Positions 52,045 through 61,082 are shown, counted from the first letter of the stretch. The stretch: DNA of 64,000 nucleotides from JBBSDP01 sp963754335 (GCA_963754335.1 CAVWFQ010000005.1:124001-188000), one strand, 5' to 3'. The notes: generated from the sequence alone by a model not told the origin. A program made the numbers and translations.

Positions 52045-53652
52045 ATGGACCTCCACCACCAACTCCCCCTCATTCTCGGCCTGCTGCTGGTCGTCACGCT
52101 TCTGTCGCTGGCCGCACGCCGGGTCCACATGCCCTATCCGACCGTGATGGTCCTTGGCGGGCTGGCGATCTGTTTCATCCCTCATCTTCAGCCGATCCAT
52201 CTCGATCCTGATGCGGTCTTTCTCCTGTTTCTGCCCCCCCTGCTCTACTCCGCCGCCTGGCAGACGTCCTGGAAGGAATTCAAGGCTAATCTTCCCTCGA
52301 TCACGCTGCTGGCGGTGGGATTCGTCCTCTTCACCACCTTTGCCGTCGGGTGGTATGCGCATTGGCTGATCCCGTCGATGAGCTGGCAGGTGGCCCTCAC
52401 GCTCGGCGCGATCATCTCCCCGCCGGATGCGGTGGCTGCGACCGCGATCGCCGAGCGGCTGCGCATTCCCCGCCGGATCGTGACGGTGCTGGAGGGAGAA
52501 AGCCTGCTCAATGATGCGACGGGATTGACGATCTACCGCTTTGCCGTGGCGGCGGCTGTCACGGGCAGCTTCTCACTCGCGTCGGCCTCGTACCATTTCA
52601 TCCTCGCCGCCGGCGGCGGAGCGGTGCTGGGCCTTCTTCTCGGCCTGCTCGTTGCCCAGGTCCATAAACGGCTCGACGATCCGCTCGTGGAAACCGTCTT
52701 CACGCTGCTCACCCCCTTCTCCGCCTATCTCATCGCCGAGGCGCTGCAAGTCTCCGGCGTCCTCGCGGTGGTCGTGACCGGCCTTTATATGAGCCGGCGC
52801 AGCAGCCAGCTCTTTTCCCACAAGACCCGGATCATGGCCAACGCCGTCTGGGAGGTCTTCAATTTTGTGCTCAACGGCCTGGTCTTCATCCTGATCGGCC
52901 TGGAGCTTCCCGAAGTTCTCCACCAGGATTCAGGCCTCTCCGCCAAACTGCTGCTGGAATATGCGGTTCTCTTCAGCGTGCTGATCGTGATCGTGCGGTT
53001 TATCTGGATCTTCCCGGCGGCTTACATTCCGCGAAAGCTTTTTCCGTTCATTTACCGAGGCTCCACCACGCCGCACTGGACAGCCGTCTTCATCGTCGGC
53101 TACGCCGGCATGCGCGGCGTCGATTCCCTCGCCGCCGCCCTGGCGATCCCGCTCGTCATCGCGTCCGGCGTTCCCTTCCCCTACCGCAACCTGATCATCT
53201 TCCTGACCTTTGCGGTGATTCTTTCGACGCTCGTCGTGCAGAGCCTGACCTTGCCGCCGCTGATCCGCCTGCTGCGCCTGAAGGAGGAGGAAGGATCTCA
53301 CTGCGATGAAAACGAAGCGCGCCTGCGCGCCGCCCGCGCCGGCCTGGCCTGCATCGACGTGCTGGCCGCCGAGCCCGAGACTCACGGACCGACGCTCGAG
53401 CGCATTCGGCGTCAATACGAAGACCGCATCGCCCTGCTGCAAACCCGCTGCGCCCTCCCCGCCGTGCCCGGCGCCGACGGCCGGCCCACTCCCGAATTCG
53501 ATTACGTCGCTCACGCCCATTCCCTCAAGCGCCGATTGATTGACGCCCAGCGCGATCATCTGATCGACATGCGGGACCGGAGCATCATCGGCGACGAAAT
53601 CCTCCACGCCATCGAGCGCGATCTGGACCTGGAAGAAGCGCGGTTGAGCTGA
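52045..53652 (+). CDS. CPA1-type Na+/H+ antiporter
   Basis: 535 residues with about 12 membrane helices. The ion-site helices read GAIISPPDAVAATAIAERLR and VTVLEGESLLNDATGLTIYR near residues 120-165, with the conserved PDAVA and ESLLND of NhaP/YjcE-type cation:proton antiporters. The C-terminal 120 residues after LIRLLRLKEEEG are a hydrophilic, helical cytoplasmic tail (DEARLS end) that could regulate transport. Exchanges Na+ or K+ for protons to set pH and salt. Stands alone on its own promoter or follows weak readthrough. Confidence 0.9.
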   Translation: MDLHHQLPLILGLLLVVTLLSLAARRVHMPYPTVMVLGGLAICFIPHLQPIHLDPDAVFLLFLPPLLYSAAWQTSWKEFKANLPSITLLAVGFVLFTTFAVGWYAHWLIPSMSWQVALTLGAIISPPDAVAATAIAERLRIPRRIVTVLEGESLLNDATGLTIYRFAVAAAVTGSFSLASASYHFILAAGGGAVLGLLLGLLVAQVHKRLDDPLVETVFTLLTPFSAYLIAEALQVSGVLAVVVTGLYMSRRSSQLFSHKTRIMANAVWEVFNFVLNGLVFILIGLELPEVLHQDSGLSAKLLLEYAVLFSVLIVIVRFIWIFPAAYIPRKLFPFIYRGSTTPHWTAVFIVGYAGMRGVDSLAAALAIPLVIASGVPFPYRNLIIFLTFAVILSTLVVQSLTLPPLIRLLRLKEEEGSHCDENEARLRAARAGLACIDVLAAEPETHGPTLERIRRQYEDRIALLQTRCALPAVPGADGRPTPEFDYVAHAHSLKRRLIDAQRDHLIDMRDRSIIGDEILHAIERDLDLEEARLS

Positions 53653-54951
53653 TCAAGACGATTCACCACGGAGGCACGGAGGTCACGGAGAAGACACCGG
53701 GAAAATGATCCCGAATGCATCACAATGCTTCTAAATGCATCACTTTTTCAATCGATTTGAGCAACCGATTGCGTATTGATGAGGCAGAGGTCGCGGCGTT
53801 GAATGGTTGCCAGAAAGTGTAGCCGGGTTCGTGGGACAACGCGATGTGTGGCAACGCTGCTATTGCCAAATGACGACGCTCCCCGGAGGGGCGGTTTTGG
53901 AACATCGTACAACGCGCGATGGTGCATAACGGGGCACAATGTTGCTCAAATGGACTTTTTTTGTCACAATTTTGCTACTTTTATAATATCCGGTAGATAA
54001 TCCATATTTGGCCGGCCTCGTGCTATTCACGCCTGCGTGGAATTCTGAGATCAGGATAAACGCGAAGGCTCGAAGAGCGCGAAGAAGAAAAGGAATCGAC
54101 AGGGCCTTTGGCGACCACCCTTCCGCCGAGTCGCGCTCCACGGAAATTGACCCGATCCGCGAGCCTCTTGTATTCCTTCGCGCCTTCGCGTCCTTCGCGG
54201 TTGTCGATGATGGCTGCGAAAAAAACCAAAGATCGCAAAAGATTGGGCGGCGACTCGGATTTAGTTTCGTCTTCCAGCTCCCTGGACTTTCTCCGTTGCC
54301 TCAGTTGCCTCCTGTCAGATTCTTTCCGCCGGTTAAACCCAACGGCAGGTTGAAGATTTTCAACAGAAGGGAACGGAGGAAACAGAGGGCCTTCGTGACG
54401 GATCACTTCGCTCGTGGTCCTCCGTCTTCGTCCACGGTTCCGCTGTGCTGCACGCGATGCATTCGGGCGACCGATTCCGCGCAGGTCTCGCTGAGGCTTG
54501 GGGTTGGCCGGCGTTTTCTACGTGAACGCCTGATTCAAGATCGATCGGGTCCGGGGGCGAGTCCATGGCAGAGTTGGCAGTCCGCCGACCGCGCGCCTCC
54601 CAAATGGCGTCGGAATGAGCAAGCCTGCTCCGGGTCGCAGTTTTGTCCCATGGCTCCGTTGCGATATTTCGGGCGGCCACTGAAAGAAAAGTCGGCCGCG
54701 GATCCATCCCAACGCGCCGGGAACGAACACGGATCAGAAGAACGGGAAATTCTTAATCCGCGTTGATCCGCAGCCTGTCCCGGCGCGCCGGGGTTTATCC
54801 GCGGCGACAATTCTGCGATTCTCCCCCCGGTTTGATTGCGGCGCCGGCCGCGCTCGGTTCTCCGCGTTCTCTGTGTCTCCGCGGTGAACATCCCCAGATC
54901 CGGTCGAACTTGACACCCCCCCGGCCGTACATATGATGTCAGCACAATGAT
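53653..54951. other. 1.3 kb without a convincing gene
   Basis: Bases 53653-54000 are A+T-richer than neighbours. From 54059, CGCGAAGGCTCGAAGAGCGC is answered by CGCCTTCGCGTCCTTCGCGG near 54180, a word-type inverted repeat of the class seen at 35955-36283. Further words (GGAACGGAGGAAACAGAGG near 54370; TTCTCTGTGTCTCCGCGGTG near 54866) continue the pattern. An open frame from 54008 to 54766 follows the repeats and has no protein-like sequence. Confidence 0.6.
53961..53987 (+). promoter_or_regulatory. Possible sigma-70-type promoter
   Basis: TTGTCA at 53961-53966 and TATAAT at 53982-53987 with a 15-base spacer in a locally A+T-rich stretch. The spacer is short and no gene follows for almost 1 kb, so the call is weak. 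Confidence 0.25.
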
Positions 54952-55025
<74 letters not shown>

Positions 55026-55037
55026 CTTCAATGAGAC

Positions 55038-55071
55038 AAAGGACTTGCGACAACGCAGGTCCTTTTTTTTT
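55038..55071 (+). terminator. Rho-independent terminator after the tRNA
   Basis: AAAGGACTTGCG, loop ACAA and CGCAGGTCCTTT form a 12-pair stem (one G-T), followed by a run of nine T. Confidence 0.9.
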
Positions 55072-55163
55072 GCGCTGTTTGGGACGAATGTCCCCCGTTT
55101 TGTACCCTGCCGCAGAAGACTTCGGACTTGCCACACCTGGAATCTCCAGCCCGGAGGTCAGTC

Positions 55164-56354
55164 ATGGCCAGCCTTCGCAACCGCAACGGAATTTTCTACA
55201 TCCAGTTCTACATGGCCGGCAAGCAACGCCGGCTCAGTGCTGATACGGATTCGCTCCAGGTCGCCAAGGAGAAGCTTCGGCAATTCGAATCCGCCCAAGC
55301 CCGCGGCGCGGGCAATCCCCTTCCGACCCGCACGCCGATCGCCCAGGTCGTCGCGGCGTACGTCGATCACATCCGAACCCGCAAAACCGCCAAGAGCGCT
55401 CAGACCGACGTTTATTATCTGCGCGACGCATTCGGCCCGATCTGCCCCGCCATCGAGATCACCAGCCGGAAAGTCGGACCGACATCGAAGAAACGCCCAC
55501 CCAAGCCCGGCCAGGATCGCCGCCGGCGTGCGATGGTCATCGAGGCCCCTTGCTTCGAGGAGATCACTACGCAGTCGATCGCTACGTTTATCGACGGACA
55601 GGTGAAGAGTCGCGGACTCGCGCCCAAGACCGCAAACCGATACCGCGAGATTCTCTGCCGACTGTTCAATTGGGCGATGGAGCAGAAGAGGGTTCGGATG
55701 CACGGCGACAAGAATCCCGCGGCCGCCGTGGAGCGGTATCGGGAGCACGCCCCGGAGATTCGATTCCTGACGCTACCCCAAATCGATGAGCAGCTTGTCG
55801 CCCTGGCGGGTTGGCCGCAGATCCAGGTCATGGTCGCAGTTCTCATTTACGCCGGCCTCCGCCGCGAGGAACTCGTCTGGCTCGCGTACGATGACATTGA
55901 CCTCGGGACGGGTCCGCACGGCATGATTCGCGTCCGGGCAAAGACGATCGATGGGCGATTCTGGGAGCCAAAGACGAAAGTGAACCGAGTCGTGCCGATT
56001 AGCTCTACGCTCCGCCGCTGGCTCGACGGATACGCCAAGCGGATCGTTCCAGGTGGGTGGTATTTTCCGAGCCCGGATGGGAAGTGGTGGGATCCAGATA
56101 ATTTCTCAGCGGACCTCCGCGACGTGAATAAGGCCGCCGGCTTGCAATGGGGCTCGCTCGACTACCGTCACACATTCGGCAGCCAATTGGCGATGAAGGG
56201 CGAAAGCCTGTACAAAATCAGCAAGCTCTTGGGGAATTCACCGGAAATCTGTCGACGCCACTATGCAGCGCTGCTAGTGCACGAAATGGGCGAATCGGTA
56301 GAGTTCCGGACTGACATGATCTATGGCAAACAAGTAAGCCACCTAGCGACCTGA
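55164..56354 (+). CDS. Tyrosine recombinase (integrase)
   Basis: 396 residues from ATG 55164 with GGAGGT upstream. N-terminal arm-binding segment (NRNGIFYIQFYMAGKQRRLS), a SAM-like core-binding domain (TIATFIDGQVKSRG-like QSIATFIDGQVKSRGLAPKT) and a catalytic domain: Arg in YAGLRREEL, Lys in EPKTKVNRVV, Arg in LDYRHTFGSQL and nucleophile Tyr in CRRHYAALL. The two His positions of the classical RHRH set appear as Leu (SLDYR) and Asn (LLGNS). Placed next to tRNA-fMet, it probably integrated a small island carrying the following gene and an excisionase. Confidence 0.9.
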   Translation: MASLRNRNGIFYIQFYMAGKQRRLSADTDSLQVAKEKLRQFESAQARGAGNPLPTRTPIAQVVAAYVDHIRTRKTAKSAQTDVYYLRDAFGPICPAIEITSRKVGPTSKKRPPKPGQDRRRRAMVIEAPCFEEITTQSIATFIDGQVKSRGLAPKTANRYREILCRLFNWAMEQKRVRMHGDKNPAAAVERYREHAPEIRFLTLPQIDEQLVALAGWPQIQVMVAVLIYAGLRREELVWLAYDDIDLGTGPHGMIRVRAKTIDGRFWEPKTKVNRVVPISSTLRRWLDGYAKRIVPGGWYFPSPDGKWWDPDNFSADLRDVNKAAGLQWGSLDYRHTFGSQLAMKGESLYKISKLLGNSPEICRRHYAALLVHEMGESVEFRTDMIYGKQVSHLAT

Positions 56355-56364
56355 CGGAGAGACC

Positions 56365-58056
56365 GTGAAGAATTCATTCCCCGGCTACTACCAGCCCAAC
56401 GCTGACCAAATGTCGACGTTGTGGAACGATGGTATCATCGTTCTCGATGCCAATGTATTGTTAAATCTCTACCGTTACTCAGAATCAACTCGAAGACAGC
56501 TCTTATCGCTGTTCAAATCCCTAAAAGAGCGACTTTGGTTGCCCCACCAAGCCGGTTATGAGTTCCACGAAAACCGTCTCCAGGTCATACACTCGCAATC
56601 CCGTGCGTATGACGAACTTGTCGGGAGTTTTAATTCGCTGTTAAAGCTCATAGATGCAACCCGTGGCCACCCCTTCATTTCTGCTGGGCTTAGGCAGGAG
56701 CTCGAAAAGCTGAACCTAAAACTTCAGGGCGAAGCACAGTCTAATCGGGCCGCTCTTAGCGAACTCGCGACAACCGACACTATTCTTGAAGAGTTGACGG
56801 AGATTTTCGATATTCGCGTCGGACCGCCATTTTCGAAGCAGCAGACAGACGACATTTCAAGCGAGGGCGAAGAGAGGTACCGTCGCGGAATTCCTCCGGG
56901 ATTCGCGGACCGTAAGAAGCCCGACAATCGGGCTTTTGGGGATCTCATTATTTGGAAGCAGATTTTGGCAAAAGCGGAATTGGATAAGAAACCAATCATT
57001 TTTGTAACTGACGACGGAAAACAAGATTGGTGGTGGCAGACCCACGGCAAAGTCGTTGGCCCTCAACCCGCGCTACGTGCTGAAATCATAGCCGTCTCCG
57101 GGCAACCGTTTCACATGTATCGCGCCGATCGCTTTATCGAATTCGCTTCGTCTCAACTGGAAGCCGCGGTCGAGACTTCTGCAATTGAAGAAGTGAAGGC
57201 GCAATCACGCCCAGGGAATAGCCCGCAACATCGCACCAGCGCGCGAGGCAGCCCGGAAGCATCCGAGGTCGAAACCGCGATGGCAGGGTCCTTTGCCCTC
57301 GAGGAATTGAGGCGCCAACGTCGCGAGATGGAAATCCTTAGACACTCACCGGAGGAAATTGAGCTGCAGCGACGTGATTACGATGATTTCAGACTTCCGT
57401 TTGAGGAGTTCGAGCGGCAGCGCCGCGAATACGATACCGTCAGGTCTCAGTTCGAGAAATTTGAGCGGCCGCAACACGAATTTGATAGCGTCAGATCTCA
57501 GTTGGCGGAGTTCGAGCGACAGCGACACGAGTTCGACGACGTCAGGTCTCAGTTGGCGGAGTTCGAGCGACAGCGACATGAGCTCGATGACGTCAGGTCT
57601 CAGTTGGCGGAGTTCGAGCGGCAGCGACACGAGCTCGATGACGTCAGGTCTCAGTTCGCGGAGTTCGAGCAGCAGCGACACGAGCTCGATGACGTCAGGT
57701 CTCAGTTGGCGGAATTCGAGCGGCAGCGACACGAGTTCGATGACGTCAGGTCTCAGATGGCGGAATTCGAGCGGCAGCGACACGAGTTCGATGACGTCGG
57801 GTCTCAGTTTAAGGAGTTAGAGCGAGAGCGAAGACAAATGGAAACCTCACTACCTCCGTTCGATCGAATTTCGAACTCTCCCCCGATCGCCCCGCAGCGT
57901 CCTTCACATACCGGAAGCTCAATCGTTCACAGCGAAAATGCCGCCGCTGCCATCGCTGCGAAAGAAAGCGTCCGGCCTGCCCAAGGGCAGCGGAATAGCG
58001 ACAGCGAAAGTCCAGCGACGCAAACCCCAATTGAGGACTCCGGGCCCCGCGACTAA
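56365..58056 (+). CDS. PIN-like nuclease with long tandem-repeat coiled-coil tail
   Basis: 563 residues from GTG 56365, ten bases after the integrase stop (GGAGAG upstream). Residues 1-250 form a PIN-like domain of the DUF4935/PIN_8 kind: IIVLDANVLLNLYRYSEST with Asp28, LWLPHQAGYEFHENR with Glu, DNRAFGDLIIWKQIL with Asp, and IIFVTDDGKQDWWW near 213. Metal-dependent RNA cleavage is typical. From 345 to 481, eight 17-residue repeats (QLAEFERQRHEFDDVRS type) form an extended helix, then a Ser/Pro-rich tail. Toxin or abortive defence nuclease is a reasonable inference; no antitoxin is visible. Confidence 0.82.
   Translation: MKNSFPGYYQPNADQMSTLWNDGIIVLDANVLLNLYRYSESTRRQLLSLFKSLKERLWLPHQAGYEFHENRLQVIHSQSRAYDELVGSFNSLLKLIDATRGHPFISAGLRQELEKLNLKLQGEAQSNRAALSELATTDTILEELTEIFDIRVGPPFSKQQTDDISSEGEERYRRGIPPGFADRKKPDNRAFGDLIIWKQILAKAELDKKPIIFVTDDGKQDWWWQTHGKVVGPQPALRAEIIAVSGQPFHMYRADRFIEFASSQLEAAVETSAIEEVKAQSRPGNSPQHRTSARGSPEASEVETAMAGSFALEELRRQRREMEILRHSPEEIELQRRDYDDFRLPFEEFERQRREYDTVRSQFEKFERPQHEFDSVRSQLAEFERQRHEFDDVRSQLAEFERQRHELDDVRSQLAEFERQRHELDDVRSQFAEFEQQRHELDDVRSQLAEFERQRHEFDDVRSQMAEFERQRHEFDDVGSQFKELERERRQMETSLPPFDRISNSPPIAPQRPSHTGSSIVHSENAAAAIAAKESVRPAQGQRNSDSESPATQTPIEDSGPRD
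57400..57807 (+). repeat. 51-base coding minisatellite, eight units
   Basis: Eight in-frame 51-base units (57400, 57451, 57502, 57553, 57604, 57655, 57706, 57757) with core GAGTTCGAGCGGCAGCGACA and GATGACGTCAGGTCTCAG. Units 3-8 differ by one to five bases; units 1-2 and the ninth partial unit are more diverged. Encodes the coiled-coil tail of the PIN-like protein. Confidence 0.95.
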
Positions 58057-58126
58057 AAAACAGCTACCCCGGCGGACTTGCATCACCGGGGCGGCGTTTG
58101 ATCGCTCGTTCAGATTTTTGGCGGGC

Positions 58127-58351
58127 TCACTTCAACGCGACCCGCCGTGATTCCTCGTACGCATCCACCTCCTTTCTCACATACCGCACCATTCCGTTTT
58201 CGCCTTCGCCCAGGCAGATCCGGGTCAGTCCGGCTCGCCTGGCGATCCGATCGACGCTCGACCGGGAACAATGCCACCGATGCGCCAATTTTTTGGGCGA
58301 TACAAATTCCGGCCGTTCCAGCACCGCGGACGATCTGCTTATCTGGCTCAT
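58127..58351 (-). CDS. Excisionase-like helix-turn-helix protein
   Basis: 74 residues. FVSPKKLAHRWHCSRSSVDR (helix-turn-helix with the recognition helix CSRSSVDRIARRAG), then a wing LTRICLGEGENGMVRYVRKE and DAYEESRRVALK, the MerR-like fold of excisionase/HTH_17 proteins. ATG 58351 has GGGGG upstream; an earlier TTG at 58369 is possible. It converges on the PIN gene and lies in the same island as the integrase, where it would bend the attachment site for excision or regulate island genes. Confidence 0.8.
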   Translation of the reverse strand: MSQISRSSAVLERPEFVSPKKLAHRWHCSRSSVDRIARRAGLTRICLGEGENGMVRYVRKEVDAYEESRRVALK

Positions 58352-58365
58352 TTGGTTCCCCCGGC

Positions 58366-58635
58366 TCAAAATGGAATGTTTCCGGACGCGACAAATAGCG
58401 GCGCCGTCGCCTCGTCAGTCCGGCCGTGCCACTTGCTATTGGTGCTCAGGGTTTCCCGGCGCACAGCAATATCTGCCAGGCACCGGCCGGATTCGCCCGC
58501 GTCCCGGAGTTCATCCTGCAACCGGCGCACAACTTCTTTGTCGGACAGACGGGAAATGCAAACGGGACAGGTCCAGGGAAATGCAAACGGGACAGGTCCA
58601 ATTACGGCATCGCAGTGGCGGACTGATCCCGCCGG
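58366..58635 (-). pseudogene. Remnant of an island gene with CPVC motif
   Basis: On the minus strand RCRNWTCPVCISR and then LSDKEVVRRLQDELRDAGES and CLADIAVRRETLSTNSKWHG read as protein-like sequence, ending at TGA 58366. An exact 25-base tandem duplication (58551-58575 and 58576-58600) shifts the frame in the CPVC segment. No start or full domain is seen. The CRNWTCPVC pattern is reminiscent of zinc-binding starts of phage or plasmid replication proteins, but this is only a resemblance. Confidence 0.4.
58551..58600. repeat. Exact 25-base tandem duplication
   Basis: GGGAAATGCAAACGGGACAG followed by GTCCA occurs twice without a gap and without a mismatch. Confidence 0.95.
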
Positions 58636-58673
58636 GGCGAATCCGAGCGCTGCCGGATCAAGCCAACTCGCGG

Positions 58674-59129
58674 CTATTCGCGCGCCTCAAGATGTCTTAG
58701 ATATTCGAGGCTTGGCCCGATGCTTCCGTCCTCTTCCCGCATCAAATGAATATCTTCGCATATCCGACTGAGCACTTCCTGAACATTCCGAAAATCGACG
58801 GGCTTCAAAAGATGGGCGGAAAAGCCGGCGTCCTCGCACACTTTGACATTTTCCGGGTCGCCATAGCCCGACACCGCGATCCCCTTGATGGCCTGGTTTT
58901 CTGCCAGAAGCGTTCGCATCAGGTCTGCGCCGCTTCCGTCGGGCAACGAGATATCTGACAGAAGAACGTCAAAGCGATATTTGGCGGCGAGCTTTAACGC
59001 AGCACTAAAACCGGGAGCAACATGGACTATGAATCCATCCATTTGCAGAAGTTTGGCGAAGGAAACAGCGGTCTCGGAATGATGCTCGACCAGAAGAACC
59101 CAAACGAGTCTTCGGTGCTTGAAATCCAT
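58674..59129 (-). CDS. Single-domain response regulator receiver protein
   Basis: 151 residues: one CheY-type receiver. Strand 1 reads WVLLVEHHSETAVSFAKLLQ, phospho-acceptor Asp in FDVLLSDISLPDGSGADLM near 65, Thr/Ser position in GIAVSGYG and Lys in AHLLKPVDF. The usual acidic pair after strand 1 is Glu-His here instead of Asp-Asp, which could weaken Mg binding. No output domain. ATG 59129 (GGGAG upstream) is preferred because further upstream codons are not receiver-like. No histidine kinase in the window. Confidence 0.82.
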   Translation of the reverse strand: MDFKHRRLVWVLLVEHHSETAVSFAKLLQMDGFIVHVAPGFSAALKLAAKYRFDVLLSDISLPDGSGADLMRTLLAENQAIKGIAVSGYGDPENVKVCEDAGFSAHLLKPVDFRNVQEVLSRICEDIHLMREEDGSIGPSLEYLRHLEARE

Positions 59130-59146
59130 AGTGCGCTCCCATCCTT

Positions 59147-59772
59147 TTGCGAAAATCTTACCACGACCCCTCGAATCGCGGCAACCCATCGGATGAGGCG
59201 AATGCCGCGGCAGAAGGGCTGTTCCTCTGCCTCCTGCATGGCGATTGGGCCAACGGCTTACCCTTGTTAGCCCGCTCACCGGAGCCCAAACTGAAAGCTG
59301 CAGCATCCTGTGAAACCCTTGATCCGTCGGCTCCGGCAGAAGAATTGGCGGCCGGGGACGCCTGGCTGTTGGTTTCAAAGGGCGGAACGCCGGCAATCAA
59401 GAACGCGAGCCAGGATCGAGCGGTTTACCGGTACAGCAGAGCCGTCCGTGATTCATCGGGCATCGAAAAGCAGGCGGCGATCCGAAAGCTCGAATCGGTG
59501 CCGGGCCAGATGCTGTTTTCCGCGATCGCCGCCGGCCACACCGTCAAAACAAACAAGGTTGCGACCGTCCCGACGGCTTCCAGTTCATTTTTATGAAAAT
59601 CAAGCCGAATTCCACCGGCCTCGATCCGTCCGATTCCTACGCCAGCGAATGGGTAGGTGGTCAGGGCGGACGTAAACCAGTGCTCGTCGGCGGTGACGGC
59701 AAATTCGTCGTTGGATTTTACTGCTGCACCGGCGTCGATTTTGACAGCGTTGGTTTGATAAAAATGCGATGA
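59147..59772 (+). pseudogene. 5'-truncated, frameshifted planctomycete secreted-protein fragment
   Basis: ANAAAEGLFLCLLHGDWANG and LPLLARSPEPKLKAAASCET, then AGDAWLLVSKG and RAVYRYSRAV, match the FLCLLxGDWxxGLPLLAxGS... GDAWW family common in planctomycete exported proteins, but no N-terminal part precedes it. Near 59565 the frame changes to DGFQFIFMKIKPNSTGLDPS, SYASEWVGGQGGRKPVLVGG and FVVGFYCCTGVDFDSVGLIK, a lectin-like C-terminal end. Starts next to the divergent receiver gene. Likely a remnant. Confidence 0.6.
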
Positions 59773-60150
59773 ACGGGGACCGTCTGCATTGCAACCTTAG
59801 CTTTTCCGGCCACTCCGAAATGATCGCGCCGGAGCGGGTCGAAGTCTGCCGGACACACGCCTCTGTTCGGAGCCCCACGCCGGGTCCTGTGGAGATCGGA
59901 TCCGGGTCCACAGGACCCGGCGTGAACACGAAGCGTGAATCGGGCTTTGATCTACGTGCCGGAAAATCTCGCCACGGCGCAGCCGCTTGCGGCTTAAGGA
60001 GAACTTTGGATCGATCACGGTGAAGAAGACGCGAAGGCAATTGCGGAAGCCTTCTTGATTGAACGCCAGCCCGCGTCCAGGACGCCGGGGACCGCATGCA
60101 CGAATTGGCTTTATCACCCTTATCTCCCAAATTTGGCATCCCGCGTTTGG
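59773..60150. other. Gap with a GGGTCC palindrome
   Basis: CACGCCGGGTCCTGTGGAGA and TCCGGGTCCACAGGACCCGG (59876-59924) form a palindrome related to those near 22860 and 38505. No gene is recognised. Fragments such as RALIYVPENLATAQPLAA occur but end quickly. Confidence 0.55.
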
Positions 60151-60470
60151 GGTGAACGGACTACGATGACTCAGGAACCAGCGAGTTTTCCGCCGGCATC
60201 AAGCCCGAGAGCGCTCCCACGACCAGCCTCGTAATTTCCAATGTCACCCAGACCGTGGGGGACAGCGGCACCAAAGCGTTCAACTTTACCGTGACCCGAT
60301 CGGGATCGACCAGCAGCACCTCCAGCGTGAAGTTCGCCACCGCCAACGGCTCGGCCAGCGCCCCCAAGAACTTCACCCTTGCGGTGAATCTGCTGACGGG
60401 ATCTAACACGATTGCACTGGTCGCAACCGCATGTGCCGGACCGGACCTGGATTCGATGACAGTAACCTGA
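60151..60470 (+). pseudogene. Chimeric remnant: Calx-beta start joined to carbohydrate-binding-module end
   Basis: After a stop at about 60150, the frame reads ISNVTQTVGDSGTKAFNFTV and TRSGSTSSTSSVKFATANGS, a Calx-beta-like half-domain. It then passes directly into NLLTGSNTIALVATACAGPD and LDSMTVT, the typical last strands of a family 6-like carbohydrate-binding module. No start codon with a leader is seen. It looks like a deletion scar within a large secreted protein. Confidence 0.55.
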
Positions 60471-60646
60471 TCCTACAGCAGGCAGCGCTGTCGGCGAACC
60501 GATCCCGCCGAAGCGGATCGGCATCAACAGGGCGTTTCAGGAAACGCCACCGTCCAATTCCGGATGCGGATCGTTTTGGCCTTCCGCGCATTTCGTTCCA
60601 CTTTGATGGCTGTCGAGCCGGCGCATTGCGTGCCTATGCTTCAACC

Positions 60647-61030
60647 ATGTACACACACCCTGCCCAGACGGCCGCACGGAAGTTGCTCGGCAGCGCCTTG
60701 ATCTTCGCCGGCGTCAGCCATCTGACCTTTGCCCGCCGGCAATTTCAGGCGCAGGTGCCTGACTGGGTGCCGCTGGATGAGGACAACACCGTTGTATTGT
60801 CCGGCCTGGCCGAGATCGCCCTCGGCAGCGCCGTCGTCCTCGCCGGGGCGGCCCACCAGAAGGCCGTCGGGCGCGCGGCGGCGGCGTTTTTCGTTGCCGT
60901 CTTTCCCGGTAACCTCTCGCAGTTCGTGAATCGGCGAGATGCCTTTGGCCTCAACACAGACGCCAAACGCTTCGCCCGTTTGTTCCTGCAGCCGGTTTTA
61001 GTCTATTGGGCATCAAGAGCAGTTAAATGA
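60647..61030 (+). CDS. DoxX-like small membrane protein
   Basis: 127 residues with four hydrophobic stretches (LLGSALIFAGVSHLTFARRQ; VVLSGLAEIALGSAVVLAGA; AAAAFFVAVFPGNLSQFV; FLQPVLVYWASRA). The GVSHLTFARRxFxxQVPDWVP block resembles DoxX/DoxD-family proteins. ATG 60647 is the first codon before the first helix; the upstream frame is not protein-like. Role in membrane redox reactions is only a family hint. Bases 60471-60646 hold only the stem GGCGTTTCAGGAAACGCC near 60530. Confidence 0.7.
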   Translation: MYTHPAQTAARKLLGSALIFAGVSHLTFARRQFQAQVPDWVPLDEDNTVVLSGLAEIALGSAVVLAGAAHQKAVGRAAAAFFVAVFPGNLSQFVNRRDAFGLNTDAKRFARLFLQPVLVYWASRAVK

Positions 61031-61082
61031 CCAGATTATCTCAACAAAATTTCCCAGGAACCATCGCAGAAGGAGAATCAAC

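Noticed and set aside
54008..54766. 252-codon open frame upstream of the tRNA
   Set aside because: Composition follows the word-type repeats and includes no recognisable domain or ribosome site.
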